Positions 18,392 through 27,143 are shown, counted from the stretch's first letter. The stretch is 64,000 nucleotides of DNA from Solimonas sp. K1W22B-7 (GCF_003428335.1 NZ_CP031704.1:1240001-1304000); one strand, 5' to 3'. Notes: generated by a model from the letters alone, not told the origin. A program made the numbers and translations.

Positions 18392-19957
18392 TCAGGCGGC
18401 CTCCGCGCCGGAAGACTGCGACTGGGACTGCGATTGCGACTGGCCGGTCTCGATCGAGCCCAGGGTCGGCTGCTGGCCTTCCATGTCGACGATCCAGGTG
18501 TCCTTGGCGCCGCCGCCCTGCGAGCTGTTGACCACCAGCGAGCCCTTGACCATGGCCACGCGGGTCAGCCCGCCGGTGGTGACGTAGGTGCTGTCGCCGC
18601 GCGACAGGATGAAGGGCCGCAGGTCGAGGTGGCGCGGCTCGATGCCGCCTTCCTCGGTCATGGTCGGGGCGGTCGACAGCGACAGCGTCGGCTGGGCCAT
18701 GTAGTTGCGCGGGTTGGCCAGGATCAGCTCGCGGAATTTCTCGCGCTGTGCCTTGGTGGACGCGGGCCCGATCAGCATGCCGTAGCCGCCGGACTCGTTG
18801 GCCGGCTTGACCACCAGCTGGTCGAGGTTGGCCAGCACGTAGTCGCGCTGCTTGGGGTCCATGCACAGGTAGCTGGGCACGTTCGGCAGGATCGCGTCCT
18901 CGCCGAGGTAGTACTTGATCATCTGCGGCACGAAGGCGTAGACCACCTTGTCGTCGGCCACGCCGGCGCCGGGGGCGTTGACCAGGGCCACCTTGCCCTT
19001 GAGCCAGGCGCGCATCACGCCCTTGACCCCCAGCATCGAGTCGGGGTTGAAGGCCTCCGGGTCGAGGAACAGGTCGTCGATGCGGCGGTAGATCACGTCG
19101 ACCCGCTGCGGGCCGTAGATCGTGCGCATGTAGACGCAGTCGTCGTCGCCCACCGACAGGTCCTGGCCTTCCACCAGCTCGATGCCCATCTGCTGGGCCA
19201 GCCAGCAGTGCTCGAAATAGGCCGAGTTGTAGATGCCCGGCGTCAGCAGGACGATGTTGGGGACTTCGCCCGGGCGCGGCGACATCGCTGCCAGGGTGTC
19301 GTAGAGCTGGGCCGGGTAGTCGTCCACCGGCAGGATGTTCATGTTCTCGAAGATTTCCGGGAACACGCGCTTGGTCACCAGGCGGTTTTCCACCATGTAG
19401 CTGACGCCCGAGGGCACCCGCAGGTTGTCCTCCAGCACGTACAGGGTGCCGTCGGAATGGCGCACCAGGTCGCTGCCGCAGATATGCGCCCAGACCCCGC
19501 CCTTGGGGCGCATGCCGACGCACTGCGAGCGGAAATTGACCGATTCTTCCAGCAGGTCGGCCGGGAAGATCTTGTCCTTGATGATTTTCTGCTCGCCGTA
19601 GATGTCCTGGATGAAGTGGTTCAGGGCCTGGACGCGCTGCTTGAGGCCGGCCTCGGTGTGCTGCCACTCGGTCCGCGGGATCGTGCGGGGGATGATGTCG
19701 AAGGGCCAGGCACGGTCGACGTTCTTGCCCTCGGTGTAGACCGTGAAGGTGATGCCCATGACCCGGATCGCCAGTTCCGCCGCCAGCCGGCGCTCGGACA
19801 GCTCGGTCTCGGACAGGTCGTCCAGGTATTCCGCCAGCTGCTGCGCCGCCGCCCGGGGGACCCCTGGCGCTGCGAACAGCTCGTCATAGAACTTCTCGCA
19901 GCGATACTTCCGCCAGTCGATCCCTGATCCCATCGGTAGGCCTGCCAAGGCTGTCAT
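18392..19957 (-). CDS. Circularly permuted ATP-grasp protein
   Basis: A 521-residue ATP-grasp ligase-like protein of the circularly permuted type 2 group. Family landmarks include GITFTVYTEGKNVDRAWPFD, the PRTEW motif (where PRII is also common), YVLEDNLRVPSGVSYM, and the VVKPANESGGYGMLIGP nucleotide-binding loop. It probably makes an amide or peptide bond on an unknown substrate, with the alpha-E protein. The tail holds a QSQSQSQSQS run. I chose the ATG at 19957 (MTALAGLP) with CAGG before it; the ATG at 19933 is possible. The open frame continues upstream across the min genes, but that part is antisense and not coding. Confidence 0.87.
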   Translation of the reverse strand: MTALAGLPMGSGIDWRKYRCEKFYDELFAAPGVPRAAAQQLAEYLDDLSETELSERRLAAELAIRVMGITFTVYTEGKNVDRAWPFDIIPRTIPRTEWQHTEAGLKQRVQALNHFIQDIYGEQKIIKDKIFPADLLEESVNFRSQCVGMRPKGGVWAHICGSDLVRHSDGTLYVLEDNLRVPSGVSYMVENRLVTKRVFPEIFENMNILPVDDYPAQLYDTLAAMSPRPGEVPNIVLLTPGIYNSAYFEHCWLAQQMGIELVEGQDLSVGDDDCVYMRTIYGPQRVDVIYRRIDDLFLDPEAFNPDSMLGVKGVMRAWLKGKVALVNAPGAGVADDKVVYAFVPQMIKYYLGEDAILPNVPSYLCMDPKQRDYVLANLDQLVVKPANESGGYGMLIGPASTKAQREKFRELILANPRNYMAQPTLSLSTAPTMTEEGGIEPRHLDLRPFILSRGDSTYVTTGGLTRVAMVKGSLVVNSSQGGGAKDTWIVDMEGQQPTLGSIETGQSQSQSQSQSSGAEAA

Positions 19958-20092
19958 CCTGAATGTCCCATGTAAGCTAGCACAGCCATAGCAAAACACA
20001 GGCCATCGCCGGTGCCTGCTGCATCCAATGCGGGGCAGGGGCCCCCAAGCTGTCACGGGCGTGTAAAATCGCCGTGACTCCCAGGCTTCTCC

Positions 20093-20854
20093 ATGACGTC
20101 TACCAAAGCGCTTGAATTCAAGGGGCGCATGCTGTCGGTCAGCCGGCTGCGTGTCCTCGTCCACGATCCCCTCACGGTGGAAGAGCAGATTCGCGACTTC
20201 GCGAAATCGATGCCGCCGGCGATGCAGGGCATGCCCGTGGTGATCGAGTCGGACCAGGCGCTGGAACTGGGCGGCATCCTGTCGGCACTGCGCACCGCCG
20301 GCCTGCAGCCGCTGGGGGTCAGCGACGGTCCCCTCAACGAGTCGGCGCGCAACTGGGGCCTGGCGGTGTTGCCGCCGGAAGGCCGCGGTGCCCGACCGGC
20401 CCCCGCGCCCCGGGCGGAAGTCGCGGCCGCGGAGGCGCCCGCTCCGGCCCCTGCGCCCGCGGCCGCAGCCCCGGCTCCCGCGCCGGCCCCTGCGCCGGCA
20501 GCGGCCCCGGCCGCCCAGCGGGCCCCCACCCGGATTGTCACCGAGCCGGTCCGTTCGGGCCAGCAGATCTATGCCGCCGGGGCCGACCTGGTGGCCATGA
20601 ACATTGTCGGTGCCGGCGCCGAGGTGGTGGCCGACGGCTGCATCCACGTCTACGGCGCGGCGCGCGGGCGGGTCATCGCCGGTGCCAGCGGCGACATCCA
20701 GGCGCGGATTTTCTGCCGCCGTTTCGAGGCGGAACTGGTGGCCATCGCCGGCGTCTACGCCGTGGCCGACCAGATGGCGGGCGACCTGCGCGGCAAGCCG
20801 GTGCAGGCCTGGCTTGCCGACGGCAAGCTGAAATTGGAAAGATTGGACTGGTAG
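20093..20854 (+). CDS. minC: Septum site-determining protein MinC
   Basis: A 253-residue inhibitor of FtsZ polymerisation, recruited to the membrane by MinD to block polar division. The N-terminal FtsZ-binding domain covers about residues 1-105. A long Ala/Pro-rich linker (about 100-150) is unusually low in complexity. The C-terminal beta-helix domain starts at RSGQQIYAAGADLVAMNIVG and includes HVYGAARGRVIAG. It is the first gene of minCDE and is divergent from the ATP-grasp gene. A TAAAAT at 20064-20069 could be its -10 element. Confidence 0.93.
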   Translation: MTSTKALEFKGRMLSVSRLRVLVHDPLTVEEQIRDFAKSMPPAMQGMPVVIESDQALELGGILSALRTAGLQPLGVSDGPLNESARNWGLAVLPPEGRGARPAPAPRAEVAAAEAPAPAPAPAAAAPAPAPAPAPAAAPAAQRAPTRIVTEPVRSGQQIYAAGADLVAMNIVGAGAEVVADGCIHVYGAARGRVIAGASGDIQARIFCRRFEAELVAIAGVYAVADQMAGDLRGKPVQAWLADGKLKLERLDW

Positions 20855-20908
20855 TGGCCCCCGGCCGCGCCAACACGTATTCGAGCAAGACTTTTTAAAG
20901 GGAAACCC

Positions 20909-21718
20909 GTGGCGAAAATCGTCGTAGTGACTTCCGGCAAGGGTGGCGTGGGCAAAACCACCACCAGTGCCTCCTTTGCCACCGGCCTGGCCATGCGCGG
21001 CAAGAAGACCGTGGTCATCGACTTCGACGTCGGTCTGCGCAACCTCGACCTGATCATGGGCTGCGAGCGCCGCGTGGTGTTCGACTTCGTCAACGTGATC
21101 CACGGCGAGGCCAACCTGCGCCAGGCCCTGATCAAGGACAAGCAGATCGACAATCTCTACATCCTCGCCGCCAGCCAGACCCGCGACAAGGATGCGCTGA
21201 GCGTCGAGGGCGTCGAGAAGGTCCTCAACGAGCTGGCGCAGGACTTCGACTACATCGTCTGCGACTCGCCGGCCGGCATCGAGAAGGGCGCGCACCTGGC
21301 GATGTACTTCGCCGACGAGGCCCTGGTGGTGACCAACCCGGAAGTCTCCTCGGTGCGCGACTCCGACCGCGTGCTCGGCCTGCTGGCCAGCAAGACCCGC
21401 AAGGTGGAATCCGGCGCCGGGCGGGTCAAGGAGCACCTGGTGCTGACCCGCTACAACCCGGCCCGCGTCGAAAAGGGCGAGATGCTGTCGGTGGAGGACG
21501 TCAGGGAAATCCTGGGCATCCCCCTGCTGGGCGCCATCCCTGAATCCCCGGCGGTGCTGACCTCGTCCAACGCCGGTACCCCGGTCATCGCCGCGCGCGA
21601 GACCGACGCCGGACAGGCCTACGACGACCTGGTGGCGCGTTTCCTCGGCGAGGAGCGCCCGCACCGTTTCATGACCGCGGAGAAGAAGGGCTTCTTCACC
21701 AAGCTCTTCGGGACCTGA
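20909..21718 (+). CDS. minD: Septum site-determining ATPase MinD
   Basis: A 269-residue ParA-family ATPase that binds the membrane with ATP and oscillates from pole to pole with MinE. The deviant Walker A motif is at residues 10-18, with the signature Lys11 and catalytic Lys16. The C-terminus (KKGFFTKLFGT) is the amphipathic membrane-targeting helix. It lies 54 bp after minC and 3 bp before minE. The ATG is preceded by AAAGGGAAA. Confidence 0.96.
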   Translation: MAKIVVVTSGKGGVGKTTTSASFATGLAMRGKKTVVIDFDVGLRNLDLIMGCERRVVFDFVNVIHGEANLRQALIKDKQIDNLYILAASQTRDKDALSVEGVEKVLNELAQDFDYIVCDSPAGIEKGAHLAMYFADEALVVTNPEVSSVRDSDRVLGLLASKTRKVESGAGRVKEHLVLTRYNPARVEKGEMLSVEDVREILGIPLLGAIPESPAVLTSSNAGTPVIAARETDAGQAYDDLVARFLGEERPHRFMTAEKKGFFTKLFGT

Positions 21719-21721
21719 TCG

Positions 21722-21988
21722 ATGGACTGGCTCAAATTTTTCAGGGCGGAGCCCAGCAAGAACTCGGCGAACCTCGCCAAGGAGCGGCTCAAGGTGGTCG
21801 TCGCGCACCAGCGCGACGGACGCATGGGCGGTGGCCCGGCCTACATCGGCCAGCTGCGCGAGGAAATCCTCGCCGTGGTGCGCAAGTACGTGCAGGTGCC
21901 GGACAGCGCCGTCAACGTGCAGCTGCAGCGCGAGGACGGGCTGGAAGTGCTGGAGATGAATATCGCGCTGCCGGAGACGCAGCGCTGA
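21722..21988 (+). CDS. minE: Cell division topological specificity factor MinE
   Basis: An 88-residue protein that stimulates the MinD ATPase and keeps MinC off midcell. The N-terminus MDWLKFFR is the membrane-targeting sequence, followed by the anti-MinCD segment ANLAKERLKVVVAHQR and the dimerising C-terminal domain with LREEILAVVRKYV. The length is typical. A palindromic repeat follows 14 bp later and may mark the operon end. Confidence 0.95.
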   Translation: MDWLKFFRAEPSKNSANLAKERLKVVVAHQRDGRMGGGPAYIGQLREEILAVVRKYVQVPDSAVNVQLQREDGLEVLEMNIALPETQR

Positions 21989-22002
21989 GGGTTGATTGCT
22001 GT

Positions 22003-22072
22003 TGTGGGAGCGGCTTTAGCCGCGATCTTTTTGGCGTGTGCGCAAAAGATCGCGGCTAAAGCCGCTCCCACA
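22003..22072. repeat. Long palindrome (TGTGGGAGCGGCT family)
   Basis: Arms of 29 nt starting TGTGGGAGCGGCTTTAGCCG are exactly complementary around a short loop. It lies between convergent minE and the SDR gene. The inner arm differs from the copies at 12124 and 37585 but stays paired, so base-pairing is conserved across copies. Confidence 0.92.
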
Positions 22073-22084
22073 TTTCATTATCTC

Positions 22085-22912
22085 CTAAAGCGGCTGGTCG
22101 AGCCTGAACTTCTTCCGCAGCACCCAATCCAGCAGCCCCGTCGGAACCAGCCGCTTCACCAGCGGCATCGCGCGGCTGCCGTTGCCGATGCGGACCTGTG
22201 CCGCCGGACGCCGCGCCAGCATCGCGTCCGCCAGCACCCGCGCGAACTTCTCCGCCGTCGTCGAATGCTGCTGCGAGGCGCCGGCGCGGGCCATCACCGC
22301 ATCGGCTACCGCGGCGTAGGCCGAGACGCCGCGCGCGGCAATACCCGCCGTCGCCGTGGCGCCGAACTGCGACTGGATCGCCCCGGGCTGCACCGTCATC
22401 ACGTGGATGCCGAAGGGCGCCAGCTCCATGCGCAGTGCATCGGACAGCGCATGCACCGCCGCCTTGGTCGCGCAGTAGGCACCGGAGAACGGCGTCACCA
22501 GCACGCCGGAGACGCTGCCGAGGTTGACCACCATGCCGCTGCGGCGCCGCATCATCGGCGGCAGCAGGGCCTGGGTCAGGGCCATCAGCGACAGCACATT
22601 GGTATCGAACTGGCGGCGCAGTTCCGCCGCCGGCATCTCGGCCAGCGGGCCCATGGCGCCGTAGCCGGCGTTGTTGACCAGCACGTCCAGGGCCACGCCT
22701 TCGCTGTCCAGCCGCGCCGCCAGGGCGGCGATGCTGTCGGGGGAGTCCACGTCGAGCGCCGCGCAGCGGATGCCGCGGTCTTCAAGATCCTTCAGGGTCT
22801 CGGGCCGGCGCGCCGTGGCCCACACGGCCAGGCCGCGAGCCTGCAGTTCCAGCGCCAGCGCCCGGCCGATCCCGCTGGAGCAGCCGGTGATCAGGATCGT
22901 GCGCGGCTTCAT
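22085..22912 (-). CDS. Short-chain dehydrogenase/reductase
   Basis: A 275-residue NAD(P)-dependent oxidoreductase of the classical SDR family. The cofactor motif TGCSSGIG is at residues about 9-16, NNAG near 90, and the catalytic YxxxK is in GAYCATKAA. An extended C-terminal region follows. The substrate is not predictable; similarity in organisation to fatty-acid or retinol-type SDRs and its coupling to fadD suggest lipid metabolism. Its ATG overlaps the stop of fadD by 4 bp, so the two are translated together. Confidence 0.85.
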   Translation of the reverse strand: MKPRTILITGCSSGIGRALALELQARGLAVWATARRPETLKDLEDRGIRCAALDVDSPDSIAALAARLDSEGVALDVLVNNAGYGAMGPLAEMPAAELRRQFDTNVLSLMALTQALLPPMMRRRSGMVVNLGSVSGVLVTPFSGAYCATKAAVHALSDALRMELAPFGIHVMTVQPGAIQSQFGATATAGIAARGVSAYAAVADAVMARAGASQQHSTTAEKFARVLADAMLARRPAAQVRIGNGSRAMPLVKRLVPTGLLDWVLRKKFRLDQPL

Positions 22913-24591
22913 TTCAGGTCGCGCAGGTCCTTGCGCAGGATCTTGCCGACGTTGGTCTTGGGCAGGGACTCGACGAAGACCACGTGCTTCGGAATCTTGT
23001 AGCCGGTGAGGTTGTCGCGGCAGTGCTGCAGCAGCGCCTCGGCGGTGAGGGCGGGGTCCTTGCGCACCACGAACAGCTTGGGCGCTTCGCCGGACCGGTC
23101 GTCGGGCACGCCGATGCAGGCGCACTCCAGCACGCCCGGGTGCAGCGCGGCGACCGCCTCGATCTCGTTGGGGTATACGTTGAAGCCGGACACCAGGATC
23201 ATGTCCTTCTTGCGGTCGACGATGCGGAAGTAGCCCTTGTCGTCCATCACCGCGACGTCGCCGGTGCGCAGCCAGCCGTCGGGCGTGAAGACCTTGGCGT
23301 TCTCCTCCGGCTTCTGCCAGTAGCCCTGCATCACCTGCGGGCCCTTGACGCAGAGTTCGCCGGCCTCGCCCTGCGCCAGCGAGCGGTTGTCGTCGTCGCG
23401 GATGTCGACGAGCGTTGACGGCAGGGGCAGGCCGATGGTGCCGTTCCAGTCGGGCTTGTGCAGCGGGTTGAAGCAGACGCCGGGCGAGCATTCGGTGAGG
23501 CCGTAGGCCTCGGTCAGCGGCTTGCCGGTGACCTCGCGCCAGCGCTCCGCCACCGCCTGCTGCACCGCGGTGCCGCCGCCCAGGCTCAGCTTCAGTGCCG
23601 AGAAATCCAGCTCGGCGAAGCCCTTGGTATTGAGCAGGCCGTTGAACAGGGTGTTGACGCCGGTGAGCGCGGTGAAGCGGCTGCGCGACAGCTCGCCGAC
23701 GAAGCCCGGCAGGTCGCGCGGATTGGTGATCAGGACGTTGCGCGCGCCCAGCGACATGAACACCAGGCAGTTCGCGACCAGGGCGAAGATGTGGTACAGC
23801 GGCAGCGCCGTGACGATGGTCTCCTCGCCCTCGCACAGCAGCGGCGACAGCCAGGCGCGGCACTGCAGCAGGTTGCCGACGATGTTGCCGTGCGTCAGCG
23901 TCGCGCCCTTGGACAGGCCGGTGGTGCCGCCGGTGTACTGCAGGAAGGCGATGTCCTGCGCGCCCAGCTCGATGCGCATGTAGGGCTGCGCCTTGCCGCG
24001 CGCCAGGGCCGTGCGCAGCGGCGTCGTACGCTTGATGTTCCAGGCCGGTACCAGCTTCTTGATGTACTTGACCGCGGTGTTGACCAGCAGGCCCTTGGGA
24101 AAGGGCAGCAGGTCGCCGACCTGGGTGGTGATGACGCATTCCACCGGCGTCTGCTTCAGTACCTTCTCCAGCGTGGCGCAGAAGTTCTCCACGATCACGA
24201 TGGCGCGGGCGCCGCTGTCGCGCAGCTGGTGCTCCAGTTCGCGCGGCGTGTACAGCGGGTTGACGTTCACCACCGTCATGCCGGCGCGCAGGATGCCGAA
24301 CAGCACCACCGGGTACTGCAGCAGGTTCGGCATCATCACGGCGACGCGGTCGCCCTTGTGGAAGCCGAGCACGTTCTGCAGGTAGGAGGCGAAATCCTGG
24401 GTGGAGCGGTCGAGCTCGTCGTAGCTCAGGCTGGCGCCCATGCAGTCGAAGGCCACGCGCTCGCGGAAGCGCGCGATGCTCTGCTCCAGCAAGTCCACCG
24501 CCGAGGCGTAGGTGCTGGTGTCGATGTCGGCGGGAACGCCCTCGCTGTACTCCTGCAGCCAGGGGCGCTCGACCCGGTCTCCTGTGCTCAT
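22909..24591 (-). CDS. fadD: Long-chain-fatty-acid-CoA ligase
   Basis: A 560-residue acyl-CoA synthetase, the length of E. coli FadD. It activates fatty acids to acyl-CoA with ATP through an acyl-adenylate. The P-loop YTGGTTGLSKGA, the YGLTECSP motif, the WLRTGDVAVMD hinge-side motif and the catalytic C-terminal lysine in KTNVGKILRK are all present. The ATG at 24591 (MSTGDRVERPW) gives the usual family N-terminus. It leads a two-gene unit with the SDR gene. Confidence 0.92.
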   Translation of the reverse strand: MSTGDRVERPWLQEYSEGVPADIDTSTYASAVDLLEQSIARFRERVAFDCMGASLSYDELDRSTQDFASYLQNVLGFHKGDRVAVMMPNLLQYPVVLFGILRAGMTVVNVNPLYTPRELEHQLRDSGARAIVIVENFCATLEKVLKQTPVECVITTQVGDLLPFPKGLLVNTAVKYIKKLVPAWNIKRTTPLRTALARGKAQPYMRIELGAQDIAFLQYTGGTTGLSKGATLTHGNIVGNLLQCRAWLSPLLCEGEETIVTALPLYHIFALVANCLVFMSLGARNVLITNPRDLPGFVGELSRSRFTALTGVNTLFNGLLNTKGFAELDFSALKLSLGGGTAVQQAVAERWREVTGKPLTEAYGLTECSPGVCFNPLHKPDWNGTIGLPLPSTLVDIRDDDNRSLAQGEAGELCVKGPQVMQGYWQKPEENAKVFTPDGWLRTGDVAVMDDKGYFRIVDRKKDMILVSGFNVYPNEIEAVAALHPGVLECACIGVPDDRSGEAPKLFVVRKDPALTAEALLQHCRDNLTGYKIPKHVVFVESLPKTNVGKILRKDLRDLK

Positions 24592-24656
24592 TCTGATGAA
24601 TCCGTCTTCGGGGCGCGCAGTGTAGCGGTTTGGCGAAGGGGGCCGGGAGCGCCGGT

Positions 24657-25967
24657 TCAGGGCTTGGGGCCGGCCAGCCACTGGCGCAGGGTCATGCCCT
24701 CGCAATGGCGCTCGAAAGCCAGCTCGGCCTCGTCCAGCAGTTTCTGTACTTCCGGCGCCAGTGCGTCGCGGCTGTGCGGCATCACGTCGTTGCCGGCCCG
24801 GGCCAGGCGCCACAGCCGCGACAGGGCGATCGAGTCCAGGTCCATGGCCGGGATCAGCTGCGTCCGGTCGATTCCGGCCTCCGTCAGCAGGCCGTGATAG
24901 ATCAGGTTGTCGGTCACCCGGGCGACATGCTCCGGGGCGGCGTTGAGCGCCAGGCTCAGCTCTTCCTCGGTATACGCGGGTTCACCCGCCAGGAAGCGGC
25001 GGCCGGTCATGCCCATGATCATCAGCGCCAGGTACTCGATCTGCTTGCCGGACAGCAGCGGCGGGACCTTGTGCGGCTTGATCTGCTCGGGATGCTGCAC
25101 GTAGTAGGCCAGCTGGCAACCGGTCAGCAGGATCAGCCAGGCCAGGTACAGCCAGATCAGCAGCAGGATCACGATCGCGAAACCGGAGTAGATCGCGTTG
25201 TAGCTGGTGGCGCTGACCACCACCGAAGCGAAGACCGCGGCCCCGGTCTGCCACAGGACGCCCGCCAGGGCGCCGCCGTAGAACGCCGGGCGCAGTTTCA
25301 CCCGCGTGTTCGGCATGAAGCTGTAGAGGAAGGTGAACAGCCCCACGATCAGCAGATAGGGCAGCAGCTTGGTCAGCATGAACACCAGCAGACCGAAGGG
25401 TTCGATCGACACCAGCCAGGTCGCCACCTTGCTGCTCATCATGCTGCCGGTGGCGCCCAGCGCCAGCACCACCAGCAGCGGCCCCACCGTGATCACCGCC
25501 AGATACTCGCCCAGGCGCTGCGACAGCGGCCGCGCCCGTTCGATGCGCCAGATGAAATTGAAGCTCTCCTCGACCTTGCGGATCATCGAGATCACGGAGA
25601 AGAACAGCAGCGCCACGCCGAAGAAGCCCAGCACGCTGACGTTGATCTTCTCGACGAAGCCGACGATGTTGTCGGTGATGACGTAGGCCTGGCTGCCGAG
25701 CGGGCGCAGGGCCTCCAGCAGCACCGGCTGCAGCGAGTTGTGCACGCCCAGGGCCTTGAGCATCGAGAAGGCCAGGGCCAGCAGCGGCACGATCGACAGC
25801 AGCGTGGTGTAGACCAGGCCCATGGCCCGCATGTTGAGCTGGCCCTCCAGCAGGTCCCGCGCCAGCACGAAGGCATAGCGCGCGCAGCGCACCAGAACCT
25901 GCGGGTGCCTGGCGGCCCGATCGAGGTCCCAAAGTCCATGGAGGAGGTGCCGGAAGCGCTCTTTCAT
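24657..25967 (-). CDS. YihY/UPF0761-type inner-membrane protein
   Basis: A 436-residue multi-pass membrane protein of the YihY family, once called ribonuclease BN. The membrane part occupies about residues 25-290 with about six hydrophobic segments, including GLVYTTLLSIVPLLALAFS, the family hallmark. A soluble winged-helix-like C-terminal region of about 140 residues follows, as in the longer proteobacterial members. Actual function is unknown; RNase BN activity belongs to a different protein. It is a single gene, separated from fadD by 65 bp. Confidence 0.86.
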   Translation of the reverse strand: MKERFRHLLHGLWDLDRAARHPQVLVRCARYAFVLARDLLEGQLNMRAMGLVYTTLLSIVPLLALAFSMLKALGVHNSLQPVLLEALRPLGSQAYVITDNIVGFVEKINVSVLGFFGVALLFFSVISMIRKVEESFNFIWRIERARPLSQRLGEYLAVITVGPLLVVLALGATGSMMSSKVATWLVSIEPFGLLVFMLTKLLPYLLIVGLFTFLYSFMPNTRVKLRPAFYGGALAGVLWQTGAAVFASVVVSATSYNAIYSGFAIVILLLIWLYLAWLILLTGCQLAYYVQHPEQIKPHKVPPLLSGKQIEYLALMIMGMTGRRFLAGEPAYTEEELSLALNAAPEHVARVTDNLIYHGLLTEAGIDRTQLIPAMDLDSIALSRLWRLARAGNDVMPHSRDALAPEVQKLLDEAELAFERHCEGMTLRQWLAGPKP

Positions 25968-26082
25968 GCCTCAACGATACCTTATGCAGAGGCAAAAATC
26001 CTCTGGAATCCGTGGGTTCCGAGGCATTCTTGCGAATTTGCAGGGGTTTTTTGCCGTTCGTCGGCATGTGGCCCCTATCGCG

Positions 26083-26130
26083 TTGACATCCCCAGGGGTC
26101 ATGAATATGATGCGTTGCAACAAATGTTGC
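26083..26130 (+). promoter_or_regulatory. Near-consensus sigma-70 promoter and inverted repeat for the phasin gene
   Basis: TTGACA (26083-26088), a 17-bp spacer and TATGAT (26106-26111) make the best sigma-70 promoter I see in the window. The predicted start near 26118 falls in the inverted repeat GCAACA-AA-TGTTGC (26117-26130). The left half, GCAACAAAT, resembles the Ralstonia PhaR site (GCAMMAAWT...). A PHA-responsive repressor site is therefore plausible but unproven. Confidence 0.7.
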
Positions 26131-26187
26131 GGTGCAGCATTGGTTGGGGAAAGTACTGGGAACTTGTTGCTATCAGGAGCGAAATTT

Positions 26188-26655
26188 ATGAACGTTGAAA
26201 CCATCATCACCGATGTCAAAGCCCGCGGCGAAGTCGTCGTGGTCCGTGGCCAGGAAGTTGTCGAGTCCGGCTTCGAAACCCTCAAGGCCGCCAACGCGAT
26301 CGTTGTCGAAGGCGTGAAGACGCTGCTCGACACCAACGTCGCCGCCGGCAAGGATCTGCTCGCCGTTGCGCAGACCAGCTTCAGCAAGGCCAAGACCGAT
26401 GGCGTGAAGGCTGTTGCCGCCAACCCGGTTGCCTACCTGCCGGAAGGCAAGGACCGCGTCGTCGCTGCCTACAACGACAGCGTTGCCGTCGTGACCAAGA
26501 CCAGCGACGAGCTGGTGAAGACGATCAAGGCTGGCTACGAGACCATCTCCGCCAAGATCGCCGGCGAAGAAGTTGCCGTTGCCGAAGTCGCCGCCGAAGC
26601 CAAGAAGACCGTGAAGAAGACGGTTTCCAAGGCCAAGAAGGCCGTGAAGGCCTAA
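26188..26655 (+). CDS. Phasin-like protein with basic Lys/Ala tail
   Basis: A 155-residue acidic, helical protein with a basic tail, most like phasin-family proteins that coat polyhydroxyalkanoate granules. The body is Ala/Val/Lys-rich with heptad-like repeats (VVVRGQEVVESGFETLKAAN, VKTLLDTN). The last 20 residues (KKTVKKTVSKAKKAVKA) resemble the DNA-binding tail of PhaF-type phasins. AGGAG lies 9 bp before the ATG, and a strong sigma-70 promoter and terminator flank it, pointing to high expression as a single gene. The phasin assignment is moderate; a structural, granule- or nucleoid-associated protein is the broader call. No PHA synthase gene is in the window. Confidence 0.6.
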   Translation: MNVETIITDVKARGEVVVVRGQEVVESGFETLKAANAIVVEGVKTLLDTNVAAGKDLLAVAQTSFSKAKTDGVKAVAANPVAYLPEGKDRVVAAYNDSVAVVTKTSDELVKTIKAGYETISAKIAGEEVAVAEVAAEAKKTVKKTVSKAKKAVKA

Positions 26656-26705
26656 ACCGGCCCGGGAACTGAGTTCCCTCGCCATCTGACGTGGATGGCG
26701 CCTGA

Positions 26706-26733
26706 GGGCCGGGGGAAACTCCGGCCCTTTTTT
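26706..26733 (+). terminator. Rho-independent terminator after the phasin-like gene
   Basis: Stem GGGCCGG / CCGGCCC with an 8-nt loop is followed by six T residues. It lies 50 bp after the phasin-like gene and just before the next gene's ribosome-binding site. Confidence 0.85.
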
Positions 26734-26750
26734 GTCAGGAGAAGTTACCG

Positions 26751-27050
26751 ATGAGTCAGATACGCGAAACGGGCCAGGGCAAGGGCGAGATCTATCTCGA
26801 CCGCGTCCTCGGCGGCGTCGCGCTCATCGCGCTGCACGAGGCCGGCTCCCTCCAGGGGCACCTGGAAGGGGTCAGCGAACGCCTGCGGGTCGCGCGCCGC
26901 GCGCGCAACCTCGGCGAGCTGCTGCGCGACCAGATCGACCTGCTGCCGGAAACCCGCAACCGCTTCGTGCGTGATCATCACGTGCGGCGGGGCTTGTGGA
27001 GCGGGTTTGTGGAGGACCTTACTGCGGTGGTTGAGAAGAAGGCCGCGTAA
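26751..27050 (+). CDS. Small hypothetical protein
   Basis: A 99-residue soluble, probably helical protein I do not recognise. It is rich in Leu, Arg and Glu, with a hydrophobic patch at GGVALIALHEAG (about 21-32) and a DQIDLLPETRNRFVRDHHVRRG stretch near residue 60. CAGGAGAA precedes the ATG, which supports real translation. It starts 18 bp after the phasin terminator, so its transcription may depend on read-through. Proximity suggests, but does not show, a link to the phasin-like protein. No signal peptide or membrane span. Confidence 0.6.
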   Translation: MSQIRETGQGKGEIYLDRVLGGVALIALHEAGSLQGHLEGVSERLRVARRARNLGELLRDQIDLLPETRNRFVRDHHVRRGLWSGFVEDLTAVVEKKAA

Positions 27051-27119
27051 CGATTGCTGTGGGGCCGGCGCGGGTCCCAGTACTTACCCGCTCGCGTCGG
27101 TCTTTTTGGCTTTTTTGTT

Positions 27120-27143
27120 CCCTCTCCCGCTGGCGGGAGAGGG
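27120..27143. repeat. CCCTCTCCCGC-type palindromic repeat
   Basis: A perfect 11-bp inverted repeat with a 2-nt loop, the same module as at 8358-8383. Confidence 0.8.

Noticed and set aside
18392-21808. A single 1138-codon open frame on the minus strand through minC and minD
   Set aside because: Only its 3' half (to about 19957) has protein family features. The rest is antisense to the clearly coding minC and minD and has no motifs.
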